Assembly: GCF_014805685.1 (NCBI RefSeq)
Contig: NC_060886.1
Location: 20,215,608 to 20,279,607, forward strand
DNA: 64,000 nt
Origin: Silurus meridionalis
Taxonomy: Eukaryota > Chordata > Actinopteri > Siluriformes > Siluridae
Reading direction: 5' to 3'
Shown here piece by piece: positions 1 through 11,500 of the stretch. The notes beneath the pieces were generated by a model. It did no database searches, had not been told where the DNA came from, and worked only from the letters and a program-made list of their open reading frames with translations. The translations under genes were made by a program, and so were the position numbers. How positions within the stretch are numbered: the stretch's first letter is position 1; each line of letters begins with the position of its first letter.

Positions 1-687
1 TTTTTTTGTCCAATCAGATTTCAATGTCAATCTAATCTGCCCAGGGCCTTCAGAGTCAGTACTGCTGGCCCTTTTACCTTAGTCTCTATTAGAAATTAGT
101 CTGTTTCTTTAACCAGATTTCAAATTCGCCTCACGGGGCCAGCTAGCCACCCCAGAATAGTGTCAGCATTTTTCCATCTTCTGATTGGTTGGTCAGAGCA
201 AAACTGTTACAGCCAAGTTCAACTGGCAAAACACATCTGTAGCGATCTGCACACATGAATACATCCGAATTAGACTTTTTTTTTATTTTTTTTTATGCCT
301 ACTGAGGAAGAGAAATTGATTTGGTCTTGGACATACTTAAAGATCCATTTTCAAGAAAAGCTAAACATCATGAGAAGAGGTCAGCCAACCCCGAAGCTAG
401 CTAGCTTGTCTTAGCCCGGGAAACGGTTTGTTTATCACTTCCAGACCCGTGTCTATGAGCCGTACCACTTACAGCCAGTGTTGCAAATTATATACGAGTA
501 TGCATCTCTGGTCAGTGGGTTGTATTTTATTTTAAATTTTATGTTTGTCATGCCATTAGACAAATATTGATTCCAAACTGCTCCAGATGATGTAGGTGGC
601 ACAGTTGCGGTTGTAGTGTAGAGGTTTGGAGCTTGCTTCAGTAAAATGGTATTCACCCTCCATATGCCTGCCTGCCTGCCTGCCTGC

Positions 688-749
<62 letters not shown>

Positions 750-1076
750 ATGCGTAATACCACGCATTGTTATATTGAGTATTGATGGTTTCTATAATTG
801 CGACGTGATAGTGGTGGTGTTAAGAGGTGGATTAAGTCAGGTAAGTCCACACTGAGGGCCCATATACCAAATAAACGGCCCGCCCCTGGTATCTGGTAAA
901 CCAAAGCTATGATGTATTCTTACTGTTCTTTTAACTTTACTGATTACTTAACCATTTTGACTTTCAAGCCAGTGGAAATGTGTGTGATTCTGCCAATATT
1001 GTACTGTATTACTAAAGTCAGGTCTCTTTAGCAACTCTTTCTCTGTGGATAGAGCCTTATAGGAGATACAACAGAC
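1..1076. other. fap intron 11, continuing off the left edge
   Basis: No translation of the minus strand resembles the next expected FAP/DPP4 block (the TGWxGR strand). It holds a CCTG/CT microsatellite at 667-744 and otherwise unremarkable AT-rich DNA. Confidence 0.6.
667..744. repeat. (CCTG)n(CT)n microsatellite
   Basis: About six CCTG units, then about 27 CT units. An open frame of Arg-Glu repeats across it is an artefact of the repeat. Confidence 0.95.
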
Positions 1077-1206
1077 CGTATTTTCATTCCAGTTGGTCCC
1101 ATCATAGTCATATATCTGAAGGAGAACGTGGTCTTGCCTGCGTGTTAGCCACTGCACTGCAATCCGCATATCAGTTACCCATGTTACTGAACTCAGGTAG
1201 TGATCA
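1077..1206 (-). CDS. fap: fap exon 11: last fap exon in the window
   Basis: 130 nt, phase 2 to 0. Encodes DHYLSSVTWVTDMRIAVQWL, then QIYDYDGTNWNENT. It corresponds to the D-x-Y-x-x-x-[VL]-T-W-V-T-D-x-R blade. Donor GTCTGT is acceptable but not strong. No later exon was found down to base 1. Confidence 0.88.
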
Positions 1207-4200
1207 CTGATGGAAAAGTAAAACACACACAAGAACATGCATACAAACAGCACATGAAATTTTACATGAAAAAACGTCTCACTCATGGGACAATATGAAA
1301 TGGTTATTGGTCTATCTGCAGTTAATATTTGAGAACAGAATAAGAAAAAAAAAAATTGCCGTACCCTGCCCTTAGGGATTTGGGCACCACTATCTCTGAA
1401 CGAACAGAAGGATTTGACACATCAATTACAAACAGTTTTGCTTTAGGAATATTGGAGCCAGCCTACAAAACAAACAGATACAATTACATGTGGATCACAA
1501 AATAAGTAAAGCAGAAAAAACATTCCATACATACATAGTCATACCTTGGGGTAGGGAACAACCATGGTGATGGGATACTGCCCATTTCCATACAAAGAGT
1601 ATTCAATGGCGTGCACATCTGTGTCATTTATCTGCACATAGGCCAGGTACTTTGCACTAGGAGACCACCACATTCCTTCATTTGACACAAATACCTCCTC
1701 TGGAGAGCATAAACAAAGAGCACTACAAAGTCCATTCTTGCAACACTTCAAGATATCATTATGTGAATTATGTGAAAAAAAAAAATCATCATAATGCTAA
1801 ACATAAGCTTGCTAAAATATGACTGGATTTAAATGAATAAATAAATGAATAAAATACAAAAGAAACAGATGGATGGAGATATGTTCACTATATGCACAAA
1901 GTATTGGGACACCTGACTTTTCCACCAATATGTGATTCTTCCCCAAAATGTTACCACAGAATTTGGAGGCACACAATTCTATAGGGCATCTGTGGGTGTG
2001 GTAGCATAATATTTCTCCTATACTGAACTAGGACACCCAAACCTGTTCTAGCATGACAACATCCCTGATATGGTTTACATGGGTTAGAGTGAAAGATCTT
2101 CAGTAGGCTGCTATAGAGCTCTGACCCAACACCTTTTGGATGATTTGGAACACTGACTGCAGGCCAGGTCTCCTCACCCTACATCAGTACCTGATTTAAC
2201 TAAAGACCTTGTAGTTGAATGAGCACAAATCTCATTCAGTGATTAGACAAATGAATGGATGGATAGATGGTCAGATATAGAGATTAATGGGTGGACAGGT
2301 GTAAACGTGGATGATTGGATAGATTGATGGATAAGGAGGTACATGTTAACAAAGATTAGCTGATAAACAGTTAGATGAAGAAATACATGTAAGCACAGAT
2401 AGGTAGATTGATGCTGAAATGCATATATTCTTGAATGGAAGCTGACCTTCATAAGACCAGTCTGGTATTCCATTAAGAATCTGATTAAATTTTCCATCAT
2501 TAGTGACTTGTATGGGCTCAGCAGTAGCATTTGGCTTGATGTAAATATCATAGTTCCACACATAGGCCTATAAAAAAAGATAATGGATTAGGAACAGCAA
2601 TGCTAACATACCATCAAATGTTTAAAAACATTATGCACTGCCTGAGCAGTGGAATATGAATGTAGAAGTTGTGGTTTTGTCTCACTATCATGTTTCCCAC
2701 AGGTGCCCATAGTAATAGCTGGGTGACTTCAGGGATGTAAGTAGGTGTGATAAAAGCCCTGTAAATGACAGATTTACAACAAATGTAGCATATCTATAAT
2801 ATTTCGAGTGTATAAATGTATAATGAACAGTTATCTGCTTCAGTAAAATCAAAAAGCATTAATTAAACCTAAATACATTTTACTAAACAAAACCAAAGAG
2901 GATTGTGCTTACTTAGTCTCCATATCATATAAAGAATATGAGGCTGTGAAAGAATGTCTCCATTGCTGTCAAAACAATGTAATTTTAGCATGAAAAACTT
3001 TACTGGATGCACCAACAATATGCAACATTTGTAGTACATTTTCAGTACCTTTGAAAAATTGCTTTCCAAACACACATATTTCCTGTCAGCAGACACAATG
3101 TAATCTGTTGCATCCACCTGAGCCTATTAAAAAAAAAAATAAATCAAACATTATTAACCCCCTCCTAGCAATTGATACATTCTGTGAAATAAAAATCTAA
3201 TATGTATCATGGAGAGGCATCTTACAAATGTTGAGTTGCTTAAATATAAAGAGCTGGCCATGGTCTCTACATTATGCAGATACACATTACCATCTTTGGT
3301 TTTGTGGAGATATTCAGTGTCTGTCAGGAAGCAACAAAGTTATTGTTATAAATTCATCTGAGACAACAATGTCAAAATTTGCTTTAATCCATAATTCAAA
3401 CAATTCCTTCAGTATAGCCTTATACAAATATTATAAATAAATAAATATAAAACAACAATGATGTGATTGTACATTACACACCTAAGATACTTTGTGAATT
3501 ATTATGATTATTATTATTATTTAAAACGTGTTATGTTGCATAAAATTATTGCAACTGATTTTGCATCTTTTTGATAAGACACTGCATCCTAGGCATCAGG
3601 TATAACTGTGTGGTAAGACAAATGAAAGTAAACATACCAATTATTCACTTCAGTATCTTACCTGAAAACCACCGTAAACTATAGGTTTGATACCTAATAG
3701 TATCATTATAAAAGTCATCGAATGAGAAAGTCCTTTTTGGGCCCGTATTGTTCCCTGAAGCAGGAAAACAATAAATATCCTTAAAAACAAGGAACAGGTA
3801 AACATGCAAATATACCACACGGTGGCGCCACTTTGAAAGAGAACTGGATGGCTTTGAAGTAACTCAAGCACATATTACTCTAGTTAAAAATAAAATCTGT
3901 ATTAATTGAATTTAAATTATACACATAGTACAATAAAAAAAAAGCCTGAAATGTACATTTACTAATACATGAAAATGTTTAATATTAGGTATAATTATAA
4001 TAACAATAAAATCAACAACGCATTTAGAGGTAAGATTAATGGTATTTAGAGTAAAATGAATGTAGAGAATGAAACAATTATCAGGATTATTTGTACAATA
4101 TTGTGCCAATTTTATGCACACTCTAGTAATTTTTGAAAGAAAAATACAAAACAAAAACAACAACAACAACACATGAACACAGTAGGGCCCAGTAAGTGGG

Positions 4201-4245
4201 GTGAAAATGTAATTTATTAATACCTTGGTCTAAAAAAGGTCTTTC

Positions 4246-4342
<97 letters not shown>

Positions 4343-5083
4343 GTGTGTGTGTTCTAAACAAAATGTTTCTCTTCTTCGTCAATAAAAGCCCATTACTGAT
4401 GTATGTATATACAATAAAATATGTATACAGTTAAATCTATAATACTGTCATTGATCATGTTTGGTACTGAATAATCAGAATTAGAGGAACTCCTACACTG
4501 TATACTTACAAGATTAAATTTGTACATACTGTAAATAATACTGAATAGTGAACACTTACATTTTCAGAACACAGATGTAAATCTAATTCAGGTGGTTACA
4601 ATGTAAGAGGGGAACTTATCATACTGTCCTGCTGAGCTGAACTGACTCAACAATGCAAGAACTGATTCAACAATGTATGTGTGAATGCAACAGAAAGTGA
4701 TTTATGAATATTGTAAGAGATATGCATTTTTAAGAGTGGCTGTAACATTGTTAAAAAGTTGCCTTAAACCCTGTAAGAGCCGGTTAAACAATGTGAAACT
4801 GAGAAATTCATGTATTCTAGCCAGGAGCAAGTCAGAACTTAAACCCGCACTAACACTACTCACTGTTTACATAGATGGCCGTTGGCACCGCCACCAGCAT
4901 GACGACGACAAGCGCGCCGACCAAACCCACGCACACCTTATTGCAGCCCTGGAGATACACAATTAAGATATACACCGCAGTTAAACTTTCAATAGACAGC
5001 CATGTAAAAAAGGAATTAAAGAGGCAGTGGGAAAGTGTAGTTGGACTCTTAGTTGAACTAAATGTAGGTCCTGAACTCACCAT
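1077..5083 (-). CDS. fap: fap, fibroblast activation protein (prolyl endopeptidase FAP), 5' part, 11 coding exons
   Basis: Type II membrane serine peptidase of the DPP4 family, which cleaves after proline at the cell surface. Exons in transcript order: 5083-5081, 4948-4864, 3754-3662, 3320-3226, 3123-3049, 2965-2913, 2758-2686, 2567-2447, 1699-1545, 1462-1365, 1206-1077. They total 978 nt (326 codons) with consistent phases. The protein opens with a short cytoplasmic stretch and a hydrophobic signal anchor (residues ~6-26), followed by N-terminal beta-propeller blades. The glutamate motif SYEEEV (~residues 198-202), which in this family binds the substrate N-terminus, is present. FAP is preferred over DPP4 because the YGNGQYP stretch has the FAP spacing (DPP4 has two extra residues) and LESNFSK and GIPDWSYE resemble FAP. 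Position beside ifih1 agrees. The catalytic Ser-Asp-His domain is outside the window. Confidence 0.87.
1365..1462 (-). CDS. fap: fap exon 10
   Basis: 98 nt, phase 0 to 2. Encodes AGSNIPKAKLFVIDV followed by PSVRSEIVVPKSLRA. It matches the A-G...N-P...[IF]-F-[IV]-[IV]-[DN] strand of FAP/DPP4. Confidence 0.86.
1545..1699 (-). CDS. fap: fap exon 9
   Basis: 155 nt, phase 1 to 0. Encodes EEVFVSNEGMWWSPSAKYLA, then INDTDVHAIEYSLYGNGQYP and VVPYPK. The family signature WWSP...FNDT...PYPK is clear. Confidence 0.92.
1885..2236 (+). mobile_element. Tc1/mariner-like transposon relic in fap intron 8
   Basis: Starts at a teleost repeat end (AAGTATTGGGACACCTGAC) and continues through a decayed 3' half of a Tc1-type transposase; the stretch around 2130-2230 still reads like the conserved 'ALTPxPF..FG...L' and 'PYISxDLTKDLVVE' segments. 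No intact frame and no second terminal repeat found. Long dead. Confidence 0.7.
2447..2567 (-). CDS. fap: fap exon 8: propeller strand ending in the Glu motif
   Basis: 121 nt, phase 0 to 1. Encodes AYVWNYDIYIKPNA, then VTNDGKFNQILNGIPDWSYE. The last base joins exon 9 to make the second glutamate of the EEE motif. Confidence 0.9.
2686..2758 (-). CDS. fap: fap exon 7
   Basis: 73 nt, phase 2 to 0. Encodes AFITPTYIPEVTQLLLWAPV and GNMI, the [I/V]-P...W-[A/S]-P-V-G strand before AYVW. Donor GTGAGA. Confidence 0.85.
2913..2965 (-). CDS. fap: fap exon 6
   Basis: 53 nt, phase 0 to 2. Encodes QWRHSFTASYSLYDMET, the conserved WRHSYTA...YD strand of this family. Its short length makes it easy to miss; the acceptor at 2967-2966 gives the right frame, while a second AG at 2945-2944 would lose the WRHS motif. 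Confidence 0.88.
3049..3123 (-). CDS. fap: fap exon 5
   Basis: 75 nt, phase 0 to 0. Encodes AQVDATDYIVSADRKYVCLE and SNFSK. The SADRKYVCLES stretch follows FAP (S-P-D-R-Q-F-V-Y-L-E-S) more closely than DPP4. Of two possible acceptors six bases apart, 3123 keeps the family spacing. Confidence 0.88.
3226..3320 (-). CDS. fap: fap exon 4: first propeller strands
   Basis: 95 nt, phase 1 to 0. Encodes EYLHKTKDGNVYLHNVET and then LSNSTF, corresponding to the EYLH...NIET...LSN region of FAP. Acceptor CAG, donor GTAAG. Confidence 0.88.
3662..3754 (-). CDS. fap: fap exon 3: start of extracellular domain
   Basis: 93 nt, phase 1 to 1. Encodes KRTFSFDDFYNDTIRYQTYS and LRWFS, matching the family pattern of a K-R/K-T-[YF] strand, a short acidic loop and an aromatic LRWIS-like end. 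The frame is fixed by the phase of the flanking exons; the longest open frame here is a different, non-coding one. Confidence 0.88.
4251..4351. repeat. (AT)n microsatellite with (GT)n tail in fap intron 2
   Basis: Over 40 AT units followed by GCGCGTGTGTGTG. Confidence 0.97.
4864..4948 (-). CDS. fap: fap exon 2: signal anchor
   Basis: 85 nt, phase 0 to 1. Encodes GCNKVCVG and then a run of Val, Leu, Ala and Met to PTAIYVN, a single-pass type II membrane segment. AG acceptor above 4948; donor GTGAGT below 4864. Confidence 0.85.
5081..5083 (-). CDS. fap: fap coding exon 1: start codon only
   Basis: The ATG, in an ACC ATG context, is followed at once by the 5' splice site GTGAGT, so exon 1 adds only the initiator Met. 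The next exon continues in phase 0 with GCNKVCVG and the membrane anchor. The 5' UTR lies above 5083. An alternative is reading on through the donor in the same frame, which gives a Ser/Thr-rich extension unlike the family. Confidence 0.75.
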
Positions 5084-5560
5084 GGTAGCGCTTGAAGGTT
5101 CAAGTTCTCAGGTCCTGCGGCGTCCCGAGTACGCTGACGTGGAGCACTTTTGTCCGCAGTTTAGGTTAGACCATTAACATGGCGCGGTCACGCACACACA
5201 CTCACTTCAGTCACTTCTTCAAACACTTTTTTACCCCCTTGCGTTACAGCGTTTCTTTTCCGAGTTTAAAAATAAAAGCGTACTTCCTCTGATGAATCAC
5301 TGAACTTATGGGATGCAGCAGTTAAAAATTCCCGCTCCCATCACCGCACAGACGCCACCTCAGCGCGGAGTGAGCATGCACAGCAACTTTCCAGGGGAGC
5401 AGAGCCGCTTCACAGTCTTCACTCAGCACAAGTTTCTTGAAGCCTTCACAGGCATTAGAGCTGAAGCAGCACTACAGCAGCACACAACTCAGTCACTGAG
5501 GGGGACAAAAAAACTGCAAGTTCATTAACAGCTGGAGTTAATTGGACCAAATTAAGCTTC
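5084..5560 (-). promoter_or_regulatory. fap: fap 5' UTR and proximal promoter region
   Basis: Sequence directly upstream of the fap start codon, more GC-rich than its surroundings between about 5090 and 5420. No TATA box at a convincing distance was recognised. Extent is inferred from position only. Confidence 0.4.
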
Positions 5561-5924
5561 GCCTTAACACACTAGTGTCTGTCTATTACTTACAATGACA
5601 CAGTGAGACTACCACTGTTACAGTCATTAGCACCAGTATGTAATTCTGTACCACTGTATACACACACACACACACACCCTTGACAAGAAAAAGCTCGAGG
5701 GATCAAGAGCTCAACATGAGGTTTGCTTTAGTGATATCTCAGGTTTTTTTGGGGTTAAAGCAAGGGTTCTCAAGCTATTTACAATGAGGTCCCATATATG
5801 TGTGAAAAAGAAACACACCATACACTCAATCATGATTGATTTAGCAATTGAACAAAAATTTTGGAACATAACTGTTCAGTATTTCTGGCTAATGATTTTC
5901 CATACACTTTTATTATTGGCTACC

Positions 5925-6740
5925 TCGATTGCAAAAAGTTAGGATGATGTGTAAAATGTAAGCAAACACGAAATGCAATTATTTGCAAATCTCATGAACC
6001 AATATTTTATTCACAACAGAACACAAAAACGTATCAAATACCTAAATGTAGAATTGTAAAAAACGAAATGTAAAATTTTTAGGAAAATAAGGTCATTTTT
6101 ATGGCCACAACGTTTAAATAAAAATTGAAAGGGGGGTCCTCAACACAAAACTGGATAAAGTAAGTGTTACTAAGAAGAAACAGATGGAGGAACATTTTTT
6201 AAGTAATTATGTTAATTGACAACAGGCCAGCAAAATGATTGGGTATAAAAAAGCGTATCTTAGAAAGGCTGAGTCTCTGAGATGAGAAGAGGTTTACCAA
6301 TCTGCAAAGAAATGTGCTACAAATTGTGAAACAACTGCAAAATAATATTTCTTAACATTATATTGTGAAAACTTTGAATTTCAACAGTACAGAATATCTT
6401 CAGAAGAGATGTGAGTGAAGTACAAATGTGAAAATCAGTAGTGGACACTATTGGGGATCTTCAGCCCCTCAGGTTTCACTTCTGTTTAAAAAAAAAAAAG
6501 ACATGATTCTATAATGGAAATCACTACATTCGCTCGAGAAACCCTTAGAAATCATTGACTATGAACAGAGTCTGCCTTGCCATCAACAAATGCATGTTAT
6601 GATATTATGATAAGGCAAAGAAGCCTTATGTGAACATGATTCAGAAATGCTGCAGTCTTTTCTGAGTCAAAGCTCATATAAAATGCTCTGAGGCAAAATG
6701 GGAAAATGTTCCAATAAATGAACTGTCTTCAATGAATTGA
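5925..6740 (+). mobile_element. Degenerate Tc1-like transposon between fap and ifih1
   Basis: Resembles an abundant fish Tc1-like family: 5' end with 'ATGATGTGTAAAATGTAA', 'ATTTGCAAATCTCATGAACC' and 'TATTTTATTCACAACAGAAC', then 'GGGTATAAAAA', then decayed transposase sequence ('ATGGAAATCACTACATTCGC', 'GAAGCCTTATGTGAACATGA', 'CAAAGCTCATATAAAATG'). No open reading frame survives and the 3' end is missing. Confidence 0.72.
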
Positions 6741-8094
6741 AAATTTAAATTCTGTATTCCTGCTTTGTGCCCAGTGTTCAAGTGATAGAATTTAGATTCA
6801 CCACCATCTTAATCAGGGTTTAAAGTGATCACTGAAGATAAAGATTTTATGCCTGTAAACACTTTTATTTAACAACAGAGAAGTACAAACAATGAACATC
6901 TCATTTCGTCTAGCAAGAAGCTTCTTGTATTTGGTTTTGTAATTGTTTTTTTCACCCAGTTTTATTAGTAAGGTCCTCTATTGTGGGGGTATTTTCTGAA
7001 AGAATAAAGGGCTACAATGCTGGATGCTTTAAATAGTACAATTTACATGCAGGGTATAGAAAAGGTTCTTAAAAACTGGTAGTGCACATACATTTCTGGT
7101 CACCAAGGGACTTATTTTTATTTTATGTGCATTTCTAATTACATTTCTGAGCCAGCACAGGAGGGAAATGTCTGCCCACTGTCCAGCTGTCAATGTAAGT
7201 CCTACTTGATGGCAGCAGTGATCTGACAGGAGCTCTCTGGTGAGGCTTGTGCACAGGGAAACTGCTTTCTCCTGGGGGTGCTTGAACAGGTGTAGTGGTG
7301 TGTGAGTGTGCTGCTGTGTTTGACAATTTCCCATGGGGATGTCACACTCAGGGAACTTTATGGCAGTCAATAATTTTTGATCCAAGCTTCATCATTATGG
7401 ATTGCTCATGCAATAAATTAAACCCAGGTGACACTTTAGACATTTATTTGTTTAGCGGAAATGAACTGTTTCCATTTCGGAAGAAGAATTTGGAAGTGAT
7501 TTTTATTCAAATGTACGACAGTATATCCTATATCCTTAATTAATAGCTTCAACTGCTATAGGCATAAATAAAGCATCCCTTACACAGTGATCAAATAAAA
7601 ACTATTTTAGAGAGTAATTAATTCACTTATGCATCAAAAGGAAAAGACTCCACAGGATTAAAAACCTGGAAGTGAAGTTTTTAAGAATTTTCATGAAATT
7701 ACACAATTCATATGAAATAAATATTGTATTAAAATTCTTCCCAATATAATCATACTTCAGTTCTAATATAATACTCTTACAGAAACACTAAAATAAAGTA
7801 ACACCAACAACCTAAATAATATAAACATTTGTGGCTAAGTAATTGGCAAATGCAACGATCACCGGAAACGCACAAGAATTTAGACACATATGAATGTATA
7901 ATGTTGGGAGTCTGTGACTGTTGAGCTGCTTATAATGTGAGAACATTCATGAATGTTATTAGTTAATAACTGAAAAATGTAACTAAAATAGAATGAAACA
8001 CTCAGAATCTTTACACTTCCTTATCTCCAGTTAGGCAATTGTACATTAGGCAAAAAATTACTAAAAGCCAGATGTGTAGGATTGTTGAGTTTGA

Positions 8095-8371
8095 TTTTTA
8101 TTCTAAATAGTTATTAAGAAATTATCATGCAGAATTATACAGGGAAAAAAAGACAGTTGTTACAGTCCACATGCCAGTGCAAATTATTCTATGGTGTGCT
8201 GTTTTTCATTGTGTAAACACAGCAATAACAATATACCTTTATATTTTCAAGTTTCAACTTAACACATCAATTTTTCCATGGCATTATAAACAGTACAGTG
8301 TGTTCACAGCTATTTGTAACTAAGTAAACTGAGATGAGTACTGTTTTTTTATTATTTTTTTAAACACTGAT
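8095..8371 (-). promoter_or_regulatory. ifih1: ifih1 3' UTR with possible poly(A) signals
   Basis: On the minus strand an AATAAA hexamer lies within about 25 bases of the stop (near 8350), and another lies near 8096-8101. Which one is used cannot be told without transcripts. Confidence 0.35.
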
Positions 8372-8563
8372 TTAGTCCAGCTCCGTTTCGTCATCTGATT
8401 GTTGCATAAAAACATGGTTAGAGTAGTCAAATGCAGTGAATCTGATAGCTAACTCATTCCACTTGCTGAACACCTTTTTCTTTGAGTTGTATGTAACCAC
8501 AAAGTTTTTGATGTGGAGGCATGGAAATTCTATGCCTTTATAAAGCATCATAGAACCCCAACG
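8372..8563 (-). CDS. ifih1: ifih1 exon 16: end of CTD and stop
   Basis: 192 nt, 63 codons plus TAA. Encodes [26 protein letters not shown] and an acidic C-terminus SDDETELD, as in MDA5. Confidence 0.97.
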   Translation of the reverse strand, partial: RWGSMMLYKGIEFPCLHIKNFVVTYNSKKKVFSKWNELAIRFTAFDYSNHVFMQQSDDETELD

Positions 8564-11500
8564 CTGCAAACAAACAAAAAAGAAAAAGCTTGGGTTAGTC
8601 AAATTCAACTCTTAAACACTCTCACTGAATAATACATGATGATTAGGATAAGATTGAACTTTAACCTGGCATTTGGCTAGCATACACAAAGATGCACAAG
8701 TACGAGGAAATTCCGAAAAACACAAGCACATATTGTTAGAATGCTGGTTAAAACCCGTGCCGACTAAAGACACGTCAGAGCAAATATCCTTTTATCTTAA
8801 AACACAAAAAGTATTAAATTTGCACATAATGCAAAACAGATACCTCTCCACAGTTTTTACATGCTATAACTCCATTTGCCTCATAGTCCAATAGTCTCTC
8901 CTGCAAGGTAGTGTTCTCTCTGACTGTAAACAGCTTTCTAGAATCAGAAACAATATCAATGCCCTCATGATACTGATCACAATTATCAACTTAATCGTTG
9001 ATATTCTTATCATAAATGTCTTTCGTTGATGTAAACACAATCACTATCCCAACTATAATAACTATTGCAACTGCACTTACACCGTGGCTAATGTATAGAC
9101 GTACCTGAATGCTTCAGTCACATTTACATGGTGCATCCTTTCAATGATCTCAATGTCTTCTCCAGAGCACACAGGTACACCACAGCTCCTGCAGGTTAGC
9201 TTCACTTTGCTGGGGTCCTCTTTCATCATGCCCTTCTTATTCATCTTCTTAATCTTCACACGTTCCTCAATGATTGTCTGCAGCTGGTTCTCTTTTATCT
9301 AAACACATTGGCCACACATCAACCACCAATTTTCATTCATGCCATTTACTGGTCCTTGAGCTGGACATCCTATTAACTGCACTAGTAATGTTTGAAAAAT
9401 AGAAAAAGATGCATTCATGCGTGACACTTACTTTCTTTTCATATTCTTCAAGGCTCAGACTGCACACCTTGGTGATAGCTTTGCTCATCATTTTCTCCCT
9501 GTATTCATTCACACTTTCCCTTTCTGCTACACCCGATCCTGCCACCTCCACCACAGTGTAACTGCTGTCCTCTGCTCTTCCTCTGCCTCGAGCCTACAGG
9601 ACAAAACACAGCCAGATTGCTTCTTTATGTTACATCCAGTCCATTGAGTTCATATGAGCACTTTGTTTTAGAGTAATAGTCCGAATAAATAATTTTTTTT
9701 ATTGGGTGATATTTGCATCACAGTAGCAAGTAAAGTTATTTTAAAAATAAAGGAAAAACTTAATCAAAATGTTTATTTTAGCTTTAGTGTAGCTCATACT
9801 GATTACAAACTAAGTTGATTAGGATTATGTTCATTTCACTATGGCATGTAGCTATCCAACATTTGGGTAAAAGCCTGACATTCACTGTTTATGTGTTAAA
9901 CAGTGTTAGGCTGCCTGACCATTTTTACCCCCACATATGTGGTTCCTGGCTCCTTCTCCATAATGAGCAGGATAAGAAACTAAATAAAAACACATCTTCC
10001 ATGTTGATTTAGTGTAAGGTATTCATCAGATGTTTTTTTCCCCAGACAGCCACGTATATGGCAGTCAAATAAAGTACATTTATGATTTTTTATGTTTTTA
10101 TTAGGAATACAATTAGAAAGAAAGAAAACGCCGGGGAAGCAAAATTTACCTGAATCATAGCGATTTCATTGGTCACCAAGCAGTATCGGAAGACAAAATT
10201 ACACTGCTTAATATCAAGACCCTCCTCTGCCACAGTGGTGGCTATCAGCAGATTGATCACTCCTTCACGAAACTTGTTCAGCACATCTCTTTGCTCTGCC
10301 TGCCATTACATACACATTCACACACGCACAATTATTATTGGAACAATTTTATTTATGCATACCAAAATAATTGTAATTACCGTAGCTATTTATAAGTTCT
10401 TAATTTCGGTGGTTTGGCAAGCAGTACATTATATGTAGCAATTTTATTTGAACTCTAATTTATGTAATTTTACTTTTCTAAGACTTTCTGGCAAAAGAAA
10501 CTCACTGCCGTCATTGGTTTCACCAGACTCTGATCCCCACCACCAATCAGGTGGCTTGCTCTGACGCCAACATCCTCAAACTTCGAGTTCTCCTGAATCC
10601 ACTGGCTGAGAGCAATGGCACTGAGGCGAGTCTTGGTGAAGATAATGCCTCTGGCTTCAGATCTGGTGGTGTACTCCTCCAAGATGAGCATCCTCAGTTG
10701 TGCCAGAGTGTTATTCTCATACTGTGGGTTTTTCATCAACTCCTGAAGACGTTCTTTTTTAGCTGTTGAATATTATAAATTAAAAGATTTCAGAGAAAGA
10801 GGGAACGGAGATTTTTAATCCTGAAGCGAATTAGTAACACATGCTACATTAAAATTTTTACTAAACTATTTTTGAGACATAAGAAAATGAGTGCTGGAAA
10901 CAATAAAACATATCTGGATTTATGAATCTGCACATCATGCATTGAAATGAGGGTGTTGCTGTAATACCATTAAATAAGTTAAAAAGAAATCGCTCAGTTT
11001 CAGTTATCTGAATGTCGTCATCGTCAGGCGAACATTTCTTCTTGATTTCTTCATTGTAGTATTTGTCAAGAAAGCTGTATGCATCACACATGCGTATGGT
11101 GTTACTCTGGTAGAGAGCCTCATTGTACTGACGCAGATGCTCTGCACAAACCCGCACTTTCCGGTTGTCTTCTTTAGCAGCTGACAACATAAAAACAACA
11201 GTTATTTAGCAATCACAACTACTCTGAAAACCATTGTGAACAATATCTGTGTATACATTGCTATTTTGGGATCTAACTATTTGTTAAATGTTGTCTTAAA
11301 TGTACAGACCCTTCTGATCTTCAGATATTTGGAGTATGAGAGGTGGTATCCACAATGCTAAGACAGATATCTGCAGCCTGGGTTATAATTCGTGTAGGCA
11401 TGCAAAAGTTCTGCCTCTACAAGAACGTTTCACCAATGGCAAGTCAACACACAGTTAAATGTAGTTTTCTTTGGCAGAGCAAGAGAACCACTAATTCTTA

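Larger units (their letters stand above)
5561..8371. other. Intergenic region between fap and ifih1
   Basis: No exon was recognised. It holds a short CA run (5659-5678), a degenerate Tc1-like element (5925-6740) and the putative ifih1 3' UTR just below 8372. Gcg, which lies near fap in mammals, was not seen. Confidence 0.6.

Noticed and set aside
453..767. 104-codon minus-strand frame with an Arg-Glu repeat
   Set aside because: It is a translation of the CT microsatellite, has no family resemblance and lies in a fap intron.
4875..5177. Plus-strand open frame across fap exons 1-2
   Set aside because: It is the antisense shadow of the fap signal-anchor exon and promoter.
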